DNA from: a virus
Virus record (IMG/VR): IMGVR_UViG_3300010883_027406
Location: 1 to 64,000 of that record
DNA length: 64,000 bases
Direction: 5' to 3' (one strand)
The number at the start of each line of letters is the position of its first letter. The first letter of the stretch is position 1. The position numbers were made by a program, and so were the translations under genes. The notes beneath the pieces were generated by a model. The model did not search any database and was not told the DNA's origin. It saw only the letters and a list, made by a program, of their open reading frames with translations. Positions 50,999-59,366 of the stretch are shown here, piece after piece.

Positions 50999-51415
50999 AT
51001 GTTTCCTGTAGAAATATCCGAGAAGGCTGCATCTGAAATAAAAAAAGTAATGGAAGAGCAATCTTTAGAAAATTCTGCCCTTCGTATCGGACTTCAAGGT
51101 GGCGGCTGCTCTGGATTTCAGTATCTTCTTAATTTTATAAAAGAAGAAGAGGCGTCTGAGGATGAAGATTATGTTGATCAACAAGGAGATATTAAAGTTG
51201 TTGTCGATAAAAAGAGTGCAACCTATTTGCAAGGGACAGTCATAGACTTTTATAGCGGAATTGATAAGCGTGGGTTTGTTTTTAACAATCCAGGCGCTGC
51301 CAAGTCTTGCGGATGTGGGTCAAGTTTTTCTCCTAAGGAGTCTGGTGATGGTAGTGATGGTGCTGAGTCTGGCGGTTGTGGAACCGGCGGTTGTAGCACA
51401 GGTGGTTGCGGATGA
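50999..51415 (+). CDS. erpA: A-type iron-sulfur carrier (IscA/ErpA-like) with Cys tail
   Basis: The core 'SALRIGLQGGGCSGFQYLLNF' carries the first conserved Cys and 'AAKSCGCGSSFS' the C-terminal CxC pair, as in IscA/ErpA/HesB. These deliver Fe-S clusters to enzymes. The extra tail 'GGCGTGGCSTGGCG' is Gly/Cys-rich and not usual in the family. Phage copies are known. The gene sits between the decarboxylase and aldehyde dehydrogenase genes, but neither enzyme needs an Fe-S cluster by family knowledge. Confidence 0.88.
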   Translation: MFPVEISEKAASEIKKVMEEQSLENSALRIGLQGGGCSGFQYLLNFIKEEEASEDEDYVDQQGDIKVVVDKKSATYLQGTVIDFYSGIDKRGFVFNNPGAAKSCGCGSSFSPKESGDGSDGAESGGCGTGGCSTGGCG

Positions 51416-51452
51416 TGGTAAAACGAATCGTTTGAATGTTGAGGATTAAAAA

Positions 51453-52976
51453 ATGTATATCGGTATGAATTATGTTAATGGCGAATTTTTGCCAAATCGT
51501 TCTGACTTTTCTGTCAGTAGCCCAGCCAATGGAAGTCATTTAGGTGAATTTCCTTTAACTAGGAAAGGTGAAGTTTCTGATGCCGTAGCTGTTGCGAAAC
51601 AGTCTTTTAAAAGTTGGAAACATGTCAGTAGAGTTAATCGGGCTGATCTTTTTGATAGATTATCTCAATTGATTAAGAGAGATACTTCTGCGTTGGCGGA
51701 TGTTATTTCCTATGAAACAGGTAAAAACAGAAATGAATCATATGCCGAAGTGATAGAGTCCTTGCATATGTGTCAGTATGTTGCGGGATCAGGGAGACTT
51801 CCATATGGAAAGTTGGTTGGTTCCGAGTTGGCAAGTAAATCAGCAAGGGTTTTTCGCAAGCCCAAAGGTGTTGTGGCAGTAATTTCTCCATGGAATTTTC
51901 CATTGGCCATTGGTTCTTTTTGGTCTGCGGCACCTGCAATTGCAGAGGGCAATTGTGTGGTACACAAGCCTAGCGAATTAACGCCAATGACATCGCAAAT
52001 GGCGGCCAAATTGTATGGTGAAGCTGGGTTCCCTGATGGGGTTTATAATTTGATACACGGTGCGGAAGAAACAGGTAAAAATTTAGTTTCTAATCATGAT
52101 GTCTCTTGCATATTATTCACAGGCAGTGCGGAAGTAGGACAGGAGATAAGAAAACATTGTGCGACAACATGGCATAAGACCTGTTCTTGTGAGATGGGCA
52201 GCAAATCAGCCACGATGGTTTTTGAAGATGGGAATTTTGATCTTGCCACAGAAGTTTCTGTAGCCAGTGCATTTAAATTGTCGGGACAAAGATGTGTTTC
52301 TTCAAGCAGAATATTAATTCAAAGAAGTATTTATGATAAGTTTTGTTCTGCCTTTGCTAAGGCAGCATCTCAACTCCGCACAGGAGATGTGTTTTTAGAT
52401 GATGATGTATATTATGGGCCTTTAATTTCTCATGATGCTTTGGAGAAAGTTGAAAGTTATAATTCTCAAGTTAGATCTGCAAGTGAATCTAGTGAAGATG
52501 TTAATGTTCTTTTGGACAGCCGAGACGGTCACTTTCAAACATCCGATGGTAATTTCTTGTCGCCATTCGTTTATCAAGCAGAATGGTGGAATGATGTTGA
52601 TGAATTAGGATGCAAGGCGTGCACAAGATCTTATTTGAAAGAAGAGGTGTTTGGGCCTCATGTGGCGTTGGTTCCTTTTGATGATTTGAATGATGCCATT
52701 AAAATTTATAATGACACCCCATATGGATTGGCTTTGGGGGCTGTCACCGACGATTTTAGAAAACATCGCATTCTTGAGGAAGAATGTAATACTGGCATGT
52801 TGTACATCAATGGTGGTAGCATTGCCGCAGAGAGTCATTTGCCGTTTGGAGGTATTGGAAAAAGCGGCAATGGCTGGAAGTCTGCCGCAGGTACATATCA
52901 GGCGGTCACAGAAGAAATATCTGTTACTACTAACTATGAAAAAGAAGTTGAGTGGGCACAGGGGATGAAAAGCTAA
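51453..52976 (+). CDS. NAD(P)-dependent aldehyde dehydrogenase
   Basis: The 507-residue enzyme oxidises an aldehyde to the acid. It has 'VAVISPWNFPLAIG' (catalytic Asn), 'HKPSELTPMTS', 'ILFTGSAEVGQEI', the Glu in 'CEMGSKSATMVF', and the nucleophile in 'GQRCVSSSRILI' (about Cys279). With the decarboxylase upstream it could turn a 2-oxo acid into an acid one carbon shorter, for example pyruvate to acetate or indolepyruvate to indoleacetate. The stop overlaps the next ATG. Confidence 0.93.
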   Translation: MYIGMNYVNGEFLPNRSDFSVSSPANGSHLGEFPLTRKGEVSDAVAVAKQSFKSWKHVSRVNRADLFDRLSQLIKRDTSALADVISYETGKNRNESYAEVIESLHMCQYVAGSGRLPYGKLVGSELASKSARVFRKPKGVVAVISPWNFPLAIGSFWSAAPAIAEGNCVVHKPSELTPMTSQMAAKLYGEAGFPDGVYNLIHGAEETGKNLVSNHDVSCILFTGSAEVGQEIRKHCATTWHKTCSCEMGSKSATMVFEDGNFDLATEVSVASAFKLSGQRCVSSSRILIQRSIYDKFCSAFAKAASQLRTGDVFLDDDVYYGPLISHDALEKVESYNSQVRSASESSEDVNVLLDSRDGHFQTSDGNFLSPFVYQAEWWNDVDELGCKACTRSYLKEEVFGPHVALVPFDDLNDAIKIYNDTPYGLALGAVTDDFRKHRILEEECNTGMLYINGGSIAAESHLPFGGIGKSGNGWKSAAGTYQAVTEEISVTTNYEKEVEWAQGMKS

Positions 52977-53908
52977 TGAAAAATATTGGTATAATTGGGC
53001 AAGGATTTGTTGGCACGGCGATTCGTGATGGATTGGTGCATGCTTTTGATGTAGTGACTTATGATAAAAAATATCCTGATCCTACTGTAAGGGTTTGGCC
53101 AAAAAAACAGACTGTTGTTCATTATGAAGAAGATGTTGAATCTTATTCGTGTCCAACTAAAGATAAAAACCCTATAAAGAAAATCGTTGAAGATGTTGAT
53201 GGGCCAATTTTCGTTGCGGTACCAACTCCTATGAAGAAGGATGCTACTTGTGACTTAAGCATTGTTGAATCTGTTGTTTCTGAGTTAGATAGCCTTGGCG
53301 AGTCTGTTGGCAAGAAAATTGTTGTTGTAATTAAATCTACGGTCATTCCAGGCACGACCGAGGCGTTTAATAAAAAATATAAAAATGTTTATGTTTGTTA
53401 CAACCCAGAGTTCCTAGTTGAAAAAACAGCGTTAGAAGATTTTAAATCACAGGATAGAATCATTGTCGGTGGGCCTAGGAAGGCAACAAAAGTCATAAAG
53501 CAATTGTATGCAACTGCTTATCCCAATGTTCCGGTGACCAAGACTAGTTCCACAATAGCAGAGCTAGTCAAATATACTACAAATTGTTTTTTAGCAACTA
53601 AGGTTTCTTTTGCTAATGAAATTAAGCAAGTTTGTGATTCTTTGGATGTAGATTATGACAAGGTAGTAGAATATGCAGTCAAAGATAAAAGATTGGGTAG
53701 CTCTCATTGGTCTGTGCCTGGTCCTGATGGAAAAATGGGTTTTGGGGGGTCTTGTTTTCCGAAAGATTTAAATGCCTTATTGTCTAAGGCATATGAACTT
53801 GATGTAAAATGCAACACACTTTATGGCGCATGGTTAACTAATTTAGAAGTACGTCCTGAAAAGGATTGGGAAAACTTGATTGGCCGTGCAGTTTCAGAAA
53901 GAGATTAG
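52976..53908 (+). CDS. ugd: UDP-glucose 6-dehydrogenase-like protein (short)
   Basis: The ATG at 52976 overlaps the aldehyde dehydrogenase stop. The 310-residue product has 'IGIIGQGFVGTAIRDGL' (NAD site), 'VIKSTVIPGTTEAF', 'NPEFLVEKTALEDF' and the catalytic Cys in 'FGGSCFPKDLNAL'. It lacks most of the C-terminal UDP-binding domain of the usual 390-450-residue enzymes, so the substrate may differ. Function within sugar-nucleotide metabolism fits the RmlA-like and glycosyltransferase genes. Confidence 0.85.
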   Translation: MKNIGIIGQGFVGTAIRDGLVHAFDVVTYDKKYPDPTVRVWPKKQTVVHYEEDVESYSCPTKDKNPIKKIVEDVDGPIFVAVPTPMKKDATCDLSIVESVVSELDSLGESVGKKIVVVIKSTVIPGTTEAFNKKYKNVYVCYNPEFLVEKTALEDFKSQDRIIVGGPRKATKVIKQLYATAYPNVPVTKTSSTIAELVKYTTNCFLATKVSFANEIKQVCDSLDVDYDKVVEYAVKDKRLGSSHWSVPGPDGKMGFGGSCFPKDLNALLSKAYELDVKCNTLYGAWLTNLEVRPEKDWENLIGRAVSERD

Positions 53909-53910
53909 TT

Positions 53911-54357
53911 ATGCCTAATAAATTTTATTATTTTGAAGAGAAGGATTTAGTGGATATTCTTGACAAGGTTTATGAAGAGGGGTGGAGTGGCTCGTTGGAA
54001 CTTAAAGAATCTTTTATTTCCGACATATTAAAAGAGCATTGCAAAGAACCAGAGGTTTCTATAAAATCAAATGTCATCGAGGACGGTGAAACTAGAATTT
54101 ACGAGACGACTTCGATAACAACTGAATATTTTAATAATCCACAAATGTTACTTAATTTTGAAGATGTGGATTATAGAAGTAATGACATTCGAATGGATGC
54201 GAAAGACATTAATCAGTTTACCGCCATAGCAGGTTCTTGGCCTACGGATACGTTCTGGACTGATACTAAGACTGATACTATGAAACCGCAGTCTTCTTGG
54301 GAAGAGTTTCATTCTGACGGAATTAACAACTTAAACAATCAATGGAGAATAAAATGA
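53911..54357 (+). CDS. Unknown protein, 148 aa
   Basis: I start at 53911, two bases after the previous stop, rather than at the longer frame that would overlap the dehydrogenase. The product is hydrophilic and acidic with a helix ('LVDILDKVYEEGWSG'). Its end overlaps the GroES start by four bases (ATGA). Confidence 0.55.
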   Translation: MPNKFYYFEEKDLVDILDKVYEEGWSGSLELKESFISDILKEHCKEPEVSIKSNVIEDGETRIYETTSITTEYFNNPQMLLNFEDVDYRSNDIRMDAKDINQFTAIAGSWPTDTFWTDTKTDTMKPQSSWEEFHSDGINNLNNQWRIK

Positions 54358-54689
54358 GTAATCTGACGGATGCTGAAGGCAATGTGTTGAGTAACGTTCC
54401 TTCAATTAAGAATATTGTACCAACGGGGAGAGGCGTTTTAGTGGAGATGCTTACGGCGCAAGAGGCGTTAGGAACATCTTTGGTTGTTCAAGACGATGTG
54501 CAACTGGGCGCTCCTCAGGCGTACATTTTGCATATGGGGCCACATGTTGAAGGTAAAGACTTTGGCATGAAGGTTGGTGATCGTGTCCTCTTGCAGGGAA
54601 CTTTTGTGCCTCTTCCTGAGTATGATGATAGTCATCGTCCTAAAGGCATTGTGCAGCCTGAGAACATTAAGGCTATTATTGAAGAATAA
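54354..54689 (+). CDS. groES: GroES-like co-chaperonin
   Basis: The 111-residue protein has the Cpn10 pattern 'VPTGRGVLVEMLTAQEALGTSLVV', a mobile loop position, and 'MKVGDRVLLQGTFVPL'. T4-type phages use such a cap (gp31) to fold the capsid protein in host GroEL. I start at the ATG at 54354, after a GGAG site and overlapping the previous stop. DnaJ follows, forming a chaperone pair. Confidence 0.8.
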   Translation: MSNLTDAEGNVLSNVPSIKNIVPTGRGVLVEMLTAQEALGTSLVVQDDVQLGAPQAYILHMGPHVEGKDFGMKVGDRVLLQGTFVPLPEYDDSHRPKGIVQPENIKAIIEE

Positions 54690-55636
54690 TGGATCATTAT
54701 GAAGTTCTTGGGGTTTCAAAAGAAGCAACTTTTGATGAAATCAAGTCTGCGTATCGCACGTTAGCAAGAAAGTATCATCCTGATACAAATAAAGATTTTG
54801 ATGCTGTTGATCAATTCAAGCAAGTAAATGAAGCGCATCATGTTTTGGGCGACCCGGACAGGCGGTTGAAATATGATAAAAGGGGTTCCCATGTTGGGAA
54901 TCCCTTTTATTCTTCGTGGAGTGATATTAGTGTTCGTGGTAGAGATGTTTCTTCTGAAATCACCATTTCTTTAAATGATGTTTTTTTTGGATGTAAAAAA
55001 GAAGTAACTTATAAGAGAGCAAATTTTTGTGATAAGTGTAACGGACATGGTGCGGAGGAATGTTTGGCGTGTTTTTCTTGCAAAGGAAAAGGGCTGGTAC
55101 AGGTATCGAATCCGCCATTTTTAATGCAGGTTACTTGCCCTGATTGTGTGGGCGTAGGGGTTATGAGAAAAGGGGTTTGTTCTAAATGCGACTCTAAAGG
55201 TGAATTTTTATTAGATGATCGCTCAATTAGTGTCAGTATCCCTAAAGGAATTCTGGAAGGGTCTAAACTTAAGGTTAAGGGTCAAGGAAATATTGGGAAA
55301 GAAACAAATGGCGATCTCTATTTAACTGTTAATGTAGAAAATCATCCTATTTTTTTTAGAGATAATAAGAATTTGATTTTGGATGTACCTGTTTCTTACA
55401 CTCAATTGGTATTAGGAGACAAATTAGAAATCCCCACATTGAATAGCGGAAAGGTGTCCATCAATGTTCCTGCCGGGACTGCGAATAGAACTAAATTTAG
55501 ACTCAAGGGTCTTGGTTTTCCTGATGCTCGTCATGGGGGAGTGGGAGATCTTATAGTAGACGTTGTTTTGGAGGTTCCTAAAAAAATAAATGAAAAGTAT
55601 GAGAAGATTTTGATTGAACTTTCTAAATTAGAATAA
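54689..55636 (+). CDS. dnaJ: DnaJ co-chaperone
   Basis: The 315-residue protein has the J domain with HPD (30-32) in 'LARKYHPDTNKDF', a four-repeat zinc domain ('CDKCNGHG', 'CFSCKGKG', 'CPDCVGVG', 'CSKCDSKG') and the C-terminal substrate-binding part ('ISVSIPKGILEGSKLKVKGQG'). The Gly/Phe linker is short. It would stimulate host DnaK. The start overlaps the GroES-like stop by one base. Confidence 0.93.
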   Translation: MDHYEVLGVSKEATFDEIKSAYRTLARKYHPDTNKDFDAVDQFKQVNEAHHVLGDPDRRLKYDKRGSHVGNPFYSSWSDISVRGRDVSSEITISLNDVFFGCKKEVTYKRANFCDKCNGHGAEECLACFSCKGKGLVQVSNPPFLMQVTCPDCVGVGVMRKGVCSKCDSKGEFLLDDRSISVSIPKGILEGSKLKVKGQGNIGKETNGDLYLTVNVENHPIFFRDNKNLILDVPVSYTQLVLGDKLEIPTLNSGKVSINVPAGTANRTKFRLKGLGFPDARHGGVGDLIVDVVLEVPKKINEKYEKILIELSKLE

Positions 55637-55647
55637 AAGGTAAAAAA

Positions 55648-55860
55648 ATGAAGATTTTAAAATTGAGCGTTGTTTTTCTGTACTTGGTGCTGATATCAGG
55701 AGTATTACTTTATCCAAGACTTGTAGATAAAATCCAATCAGATGCTGTTAGAGGGACGATTGAAGAGATCAAACGAAGTTATTCTCCATCTCCTTATGGC
55801 CCAGGACTTGATCCTGATAAAGTTGATGTAATTAGAATCAAAGAAGGGACTGATGATTAA
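55648..55860 (+). CDS. Small membrane-anchored protein, 70 aa
   Basis: An N-terminal hydrophobic segment ('LSVVFLYLVLISGVLLYP') is followed by a hydrophilic tail ending 'VIRIKEGTDD'. AAAGG precedes the ATG. It converges on the gene on the other strand and overlaps it by four bases. Function unknown. Confidence 0.6.
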   Translation: MKILKLSVVFLYLVLISGVLLYPRLVDKIQSDAVRGTIEEIKRSYSPSPYGPGLDPDKVDVIRIKEGTDD

Positions 55861-56462
55861 TGGTAGGTTTTTTTAAATATGGCGTTGCCAACAACTCCGT
55901 AGTCTCCAACGCCATATTGAACTAGAACGTCATTGATTTTACCTTGCAATAAGTTATTTGACCAAGAAACTTTAACTTGGAATGGCTCATTCATTATTTT
56001 TGCAAAAACAGGAATGTTTTTCTTCGCAGCGATTCCTGTTTTTAAAACATCGTAAGTTTGTTTAAATCTATCGGCAGGAATTGGCCATTGTTCGCCTTCC
56101 GTACCTGTCATGATGGCGTCTCCAACTTTTGAATTAACAGGCCCTTCTTTTGTCTGAATTGTTGCGTCCGCTTCTGCTGTTCTAAAATTTAATGGAATTG
56201 GTTTCTTTGATGTTTTAAAACCATTTGGGTCTTTTGATAGGTCAGGATTTTCATCTAGTCCAATTGTTTTGGCTGGCACTGCTGGCTTCGCTCCTGGCAC
56301 TGCTGGCTTCGCTCCTGGCACTGCTGGCTTCGCTCCTGGCACTGCTGGCTTCACCACTGGCTTCGCTGCTGTGACTGCTGGCCTTGTCGTTGCTCGACGA
56401 ATGTCGGCTTGCTCCGACACTTTGCTTTGCTCAATGATTTGATTTAGATTATAAAAGTTCAT
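55857..56462 (-). CDS. Repeat protein with capsid-targeting-like N-terminus, 201 aa
   Basis: I start at the ATG at 56462, after AAGGATAAGTTT; it begins 'MNFYNLNQIIEQSKVSEQ', where 'IIE' resembles a T4-type processing site. Next is an Ala/Pro/Lys linker made of 'KPAVPGA' copies, and then a C-terminal domain ('VKVSWSNNLLQGKINDVLVQYGVGDYG'). It is downstream of another gene of the motif family, which suggests an operon of packaged proteins. Confidence 0.65.
   Translation of the reverse strand: MNFYNLNQIIEQSKVSEQADIRRATTRPAVTAAKPVVKPAVPGAKPAVPGAKPAVPGAKPAVPAKTIGLDENPDLSKDPNGFKTSKKPIPLNFRTAEADATIQTKEGPVNSKVGDAIMTGTEGEQWPIPADRFKQTYDVLKTGIAAKKNIPVFAKIMNEPFQVKVSWSNNLLQGKINDVLVQYGVGDYGVVGNAIFKKTYH
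56270..56350 (-). repeat. 21-base repeats encoding the KPAVPGA linker
   Basis: Three nearly exact copies of a 21-base unit (ACTGCTGGCTTCGCTCCTGGC on the plus strand, seven codons) with partial units on the flanks. They code for a flexible linker and could change length by slippage. Confidence 0.9.
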
Positions 56463-56472
56463 AAACTTATCC

Positions 56473-56859
56473 TTAAAGGACAGTGATATCAATTATTTTA
56501 GATAATGAATCTGTTAGATCATCAGGTCTTCTTTGGAATATTACGTTCATAATTCTTCCCGTTTGCGGTGTTCTTCCTTTAATTTTTTTGAATTCATCCC
56601 AAGATAAATAAAGTTGTGTGCCGTCTTTTAGTTTTATAGATATTGGGGTCTTTTTTTCTTGGATGATTATTATTTCACTTGTTTTTACGACAGATGGCAA
56701 TACTAAGTCTGTACTGGGGAGGTGCAGAGGTCTCCCTGTCATGGAAAAAGTACTGCTTTGTTCACTTCCTGACATATCGCTAGAAACGAATGCCCCTCCT
56801 GACAAAGATGCGCCAGGGACATTTGTTTCATTAATGAATTCTTTGAAATTTAGTTTCAT
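56473..56859 (-). CDS. Protein with capsid-targeting-like N-terminus, 128 aa
   Basis: It starts 'MKLNFKEFINETNVPGASLSGG', where 'INE' is a plausible prohead protease site. The rest includes 'DGTQLYLSWDEFKKIKG' and 'RIMNVIFQRRPDDL', a small beta domain. It is the first of two minus-strand genes of this family. Function unknown. Confidence 0.6.
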   Translation of the reverse strand: MKLNFKEFINETNVPGASLSGGAFVSSDMSGSEQSSTFSMTGRPLHLPSTDLVLPSVVKTSEIIIIQEKKTPISIKLKDGTQLYLSWDEFKKIKGRTPQTGRIMNVIFQRRPDDLTDSLSKIIDITVL

Positions 56860-56903
56860 TACTCTACTAACTTATAATTAAACACTAACATATTTATGGT
56901 TTC

Positions 56904-57416
56904 ATGGACAATAAAGAAAAAAAAGTTGATAGTAAGGAAGATGTTGATAGTAAGGAAGATGTTGATAGTAAGGAAGATGTTGATAGTAAGGAAGATGTTG
57001 ATAGTAAGGAAGATGTTTGGAAAAATGCTTTTAGATATTCCAGCGAGGTGCATTTGGGCGAGTCTAGTAAGCCCATAGTTCGTCCTGGAGATTTAAAAAT
57101 TAAAAAGGTGGATAATGTAATACCTTTATTTATTGAGTGTGAAAAGGATGGTGTGGATTTTACAGTATTTGCTTATATGGATTATTCTACTAGTACACTA
57201 AAAGTTACTGATGAGTCTTTTTTTTCTTCTGAAGAAGAGATTAAGCTTTTTAAAGAAGCTGTGATTAGTTATTTAATGAATAGGCAACATGGGTTTGAGT
57301 CCCCGCAAGTTCCGCAAGAAATAATTGATGAAGTGAAACAAAGACAAAATGATGTAGAGTCTAGCATTAATTACACTGATTTTTTTGGGAGTGAAAAAGA
57401 TGGCGGAAGCAAATAG
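56904..57416 (+). CDS. Repeat-bearing acidic protein, 170 aa
   Basis: The N-terminus consists of five exact VDSKED units after 'MDNKEKK'. A domain of unknown type follows ('DNVIPLFIECEKDGVDFTVFAY'), with a helical end. The repeat region may vary in copy number. No function can be named. Confidence 0.6.
   Translation: MDNKEKKVDSKEDVDSKEDVDSKEDVDSKEDVDSKEDVWKNAFRYSSEVHLGESSKPIVRPGDLKIKKVDNVIPLFIECEKDGVDFTVFAYMDYSTSTLKVTDESFFSSEEEIKLFKEAVISYLMNRQHGFESPQVPQEIIDEVKQRQNDVESSINYTDFFGSEKDGGSK
56925..57014 (+). repeat. Five tandem 18-base units
   Basis: GTTGATAGTAAGGAAGAT is repeated five times without change, coding VDSKED. The identity between copies points to recent expansion. Confidence 0.97.
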
Positions 57417-57651
57417 AATGAATTTCGGTATGGGGGTTATTGGAGAAGAGGGAAAGTCCCCTTTTTTTGATAAGCCATTGACACTGGAACGAGTGCATAA
57501 TTGGATTAGAAAAAATGGAGATATAGAAGAGCCTGTTAAGGAGGAGTTGGTTTTATTGGTCAATAAATATCCTAATTCTGCTTTAAGTTCGTTTGTTAAA
57601 AACTTTGATACTCATTTAGTCAAAGCACGAGAAAATGCCACAAAGAGATAA
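57400..57651 (+). CDS. Unknown small protein, 83 aa
   Basis: I use the ATG at 57400, after GGGAGTG, rather than the TTG at 57385. The start overlaps the previous gene by 17 bases and the end overlaps the dUTPase start. The helix 'VKEELVLLVNKYPNSALSSF' is visible. No family recognised. Confidence 0.55.
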   Translation: MAEANRMNFGMGVIGEEGKSPFFDKPLTLERVHNWIRKNGDIEEPVKEELVLLVNKYPNSALSSFVKNFDTHLVKARENATKR

Positions 57652-58117
57652 AGAAGATTCTTTTGTAACGGCGATTCCCAAAATGCCTAAGTCCCCTATA
57701 GCTGACTTCGACATCAATTTTAATTCATTTGTAGATACTGTTTTAAAAGTTGAAAACAAGGAGTTTGTTCCGTCTTATCAAAATCAAAATTCCGCCGCAG
57801 CGGATTTGTTTGCGGATTTGGAAGATGATGTTACCATTGAAGTTGGGAAGGTTTCTTCTATTAAATGTGGTTTTTCAATGGACATCCCATTTGGTTATAA
57901 AGTAATAATCAATCCAAATGCAGAGTTAGCAAATAAAGGGTTCGTAACTTTGAATGGACCGATAGGGTCTTCTGAAAATGGAGAGTTAAATGTTATTGTT
58001 GGCAATTTAGGAGATGAATCCATTGCGATTTGTCGTGGGGACAAGTTTGCGCAAATGATGATTGAACCTACTATTTTTTTTAAATTTGTACAAAAAGACG
58101 ATTATTTGCTTCACTAA
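57635..58117 (+). CDS. dut: dUTPase
   Basis: It hydrolyses dUTP to dUMP, preventing uracil in DNA and feeding ThyA. Motif 1 'SAAADLFADLE', motif 3 'NPNAELANKGFVTLNGPIG' and motif 4 'RGDKFAQMMIEP' are visible; the motif with the catalytic region is slightly unusual (NPNAEL in place of RSxL). The Gly-rich C-terminal arm seems missing. Its start overlaps the preceding gene by 17 bases. Confidence 0.85.
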   Translation: MPQRDKEDSFVTAIPKMPKSPIADFDINFNSFVDTVLKVENKEFVPSYQNQNSAAADLFADLEDDVTIEVGKVSSIKCGFSMDIPFGYKVIINPNAELANKGFVTLNGPIGSSENGELNVIVGNLGDESIAICRGDKFAQMMIEPTIFFKFVQKDDYLLH

Positions 58118-58133
58118 AATAAGGTGTAATAAA

Positions 58134-58331
58134 ATGAAGATATTTGCTATAATAACAGTAGCCAGACAGGTTGATGGAGACTATGTTTTTATTAAACCTG
58201 AAAAAGCTTTTAAAGAATCAACCGAGGCAGAGTCTTTCGTTAAAACAATTGCCGCACAACGGGCTGAGACAATATCTGGTGTTGAATGCCTTTGTGAAAG
58301 AGGCGTTTTTGAAATAGAAGTTGAAGAATAA
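58134..58331 (+). CDS. Unknown small protein, 65 aa
   Basis: The ATG at 58134 follows an AAGGTG site; a longer frame from 58062 overlaps dUTPase and is unlikely. The product has strands 'IFAIITVARQVDGDYVFI' and a helix. Ends at a run of short repeats. Confidence 0.5.
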   Translation: MKIFAIITVARQVDGDYVFIKPEKAFKESTEAESFVKTIAAQRAETISGVECLCERGVFEIEVEE

Positions 58332-58358
58332 AGAATAAAGAATAAAGAATAAAGAATA
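58325..58358 (+). repeat. Tandem AGAATAAA octamers
   Basis: Four copies of an eight-base AGAATAAA-type unit, including the stop of the preceding gene, precede the ribosome-binding site of the next. Looks like slippage. Confidence 0.9.
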
Positions 58359-58373
58359 AAGGAAAAAGTTATA

Positions 58374-59108
58374 ATGTCAGAAATTACTCCACATAATCCC
58401 TTGGAAGGGGAGCGTCCCGAACTAACATTAGATTTAAATGATGGTAGTGAGGAACACATCTCTATTGTTATAGTGCATAAAGATCGACCTGAATATTTAA
58501 ATATTTGTTTGCAATCTATAGCTGTTACTAGTTTCAATAATAATTATGAAATTATTGTTGTAGACAATAATTCTGGAAAAGAAAGCCAAGAATTTCTAGA
58601 TGATATTGAGGACGAGGTAACAGTTGTAAGAAACAAGGAGAATCTGTACTGGGGTCCGGCAGCGAATAAAGGTTTTAAAGAAATATCTGAGTCTTCTAAG
58701 TATGTTGTTTTTATGCACTGTGATGTTGTCATAACTAATCCAGCATGGTTGGATCTTCTTGTCAACGTCTCAGAATCTCAGAACGCTGGATTGGTTGGAA
58801 CAGAACTTCAGTCTTACTATATGCAGAATCAAAAAGTAGATTTTATTCAAGAGTGGTTGGTTTTGGTAACAAAGGAGTGTTTTGAGGCTTGTGGGCCTTT
58901 TGAGGCATCAGTTCCTCAAGTAGGTTGTCCGTTCATACTTACCATGCAGTGCCAACGCAAAGGGTTTAATCCTCAAGTTATGAGAAATCCCATTGCTCAT
59001 CATTATCGTATTTTTAGTTTAGATATTAATGATTATGAAAGATTGACTGAACAAGCCACTGTAACTTTGCCTAAGTTAATTCAGGACATTCAGAGTGAAT
59101 CCGTTTAA
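58374..59108 (+). CDS. Family 2 glycosyltransferase
   Basis: The 244-residue protein has the GT2 pattern: 'ISIVIVHKDRPEYLNICLQSI', 'YEIIVVDNNSGKESQEF', 'AANKGFKEISES' and an acidic metal site in 'YVVFMHCDVVITN'. AAGGA precedes the ATG. It may act on the same glycan as the other transferases; the acceptor is unknown. Confidence 0.88.
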   Translation: MSEITPHNPLEGERPELTLDLNDGSEEHISIVIVHKDRPEYLNICLQSIAVTSFNNNYEIIVVDNNSGKESQEFLDDIEDEVTVVRNKENLYWGPAANKGFKEISESSKYVVFMHCDVVITNPAWLDLLVNVSESQNAGLVGTELQSYYMQNQKVDFIQEWLVLVTKECFEACGPFEASVPQVGCPFILTMQCQRKGFNPQVMRNPIAHHYRIFSLDINDYERLTEQATVTLPKLIQDIQSESV

Positions 59109-59129
59109 ATCGAAGGGTGGCGATTGATC

Positions 59130-59366
59130 ATGAGCTTTGCTGAACAAGAAAATATTGTGGTTTGGAAAGCATATTACAATAAAGAAGAAGATTTATGTTA
59201 TCTTCTAAATACTGATTCGGAAGATTGGTTTGAGTGGCAGGACGAGTATGATGAATGGAGTACTGTTTTTGTTGATTCGATGGACAGGCTTACTTTTGAT
59301 CACGAATTTTCTGATGACACGGAAGCTGATGGCTGGATTATTCCAGATTCGGGTTGGACTTGTTGA
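59130..59366 (+). CDS. Unknown acidic, Trp-rich protein, 78 aa
   Basis: I favour the ATG at 59130 over the TTG at 59124; both follow an AAGGGTGG site. The product is very acidic with six Trp ('DSEDWFEWQDEYDEWS'). It converges on the nucleotidyltransferase gene and overlaps it by 29 bases. Function unknown. Confidence 0.5.
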   Translation: MSFAEQENIVVWKAYYNKEEDLCYLLNTDSEDWFEWQDEYDEWSTVFVDSMDRLTFDHEFSDDTEADGWIIPDSGWTC

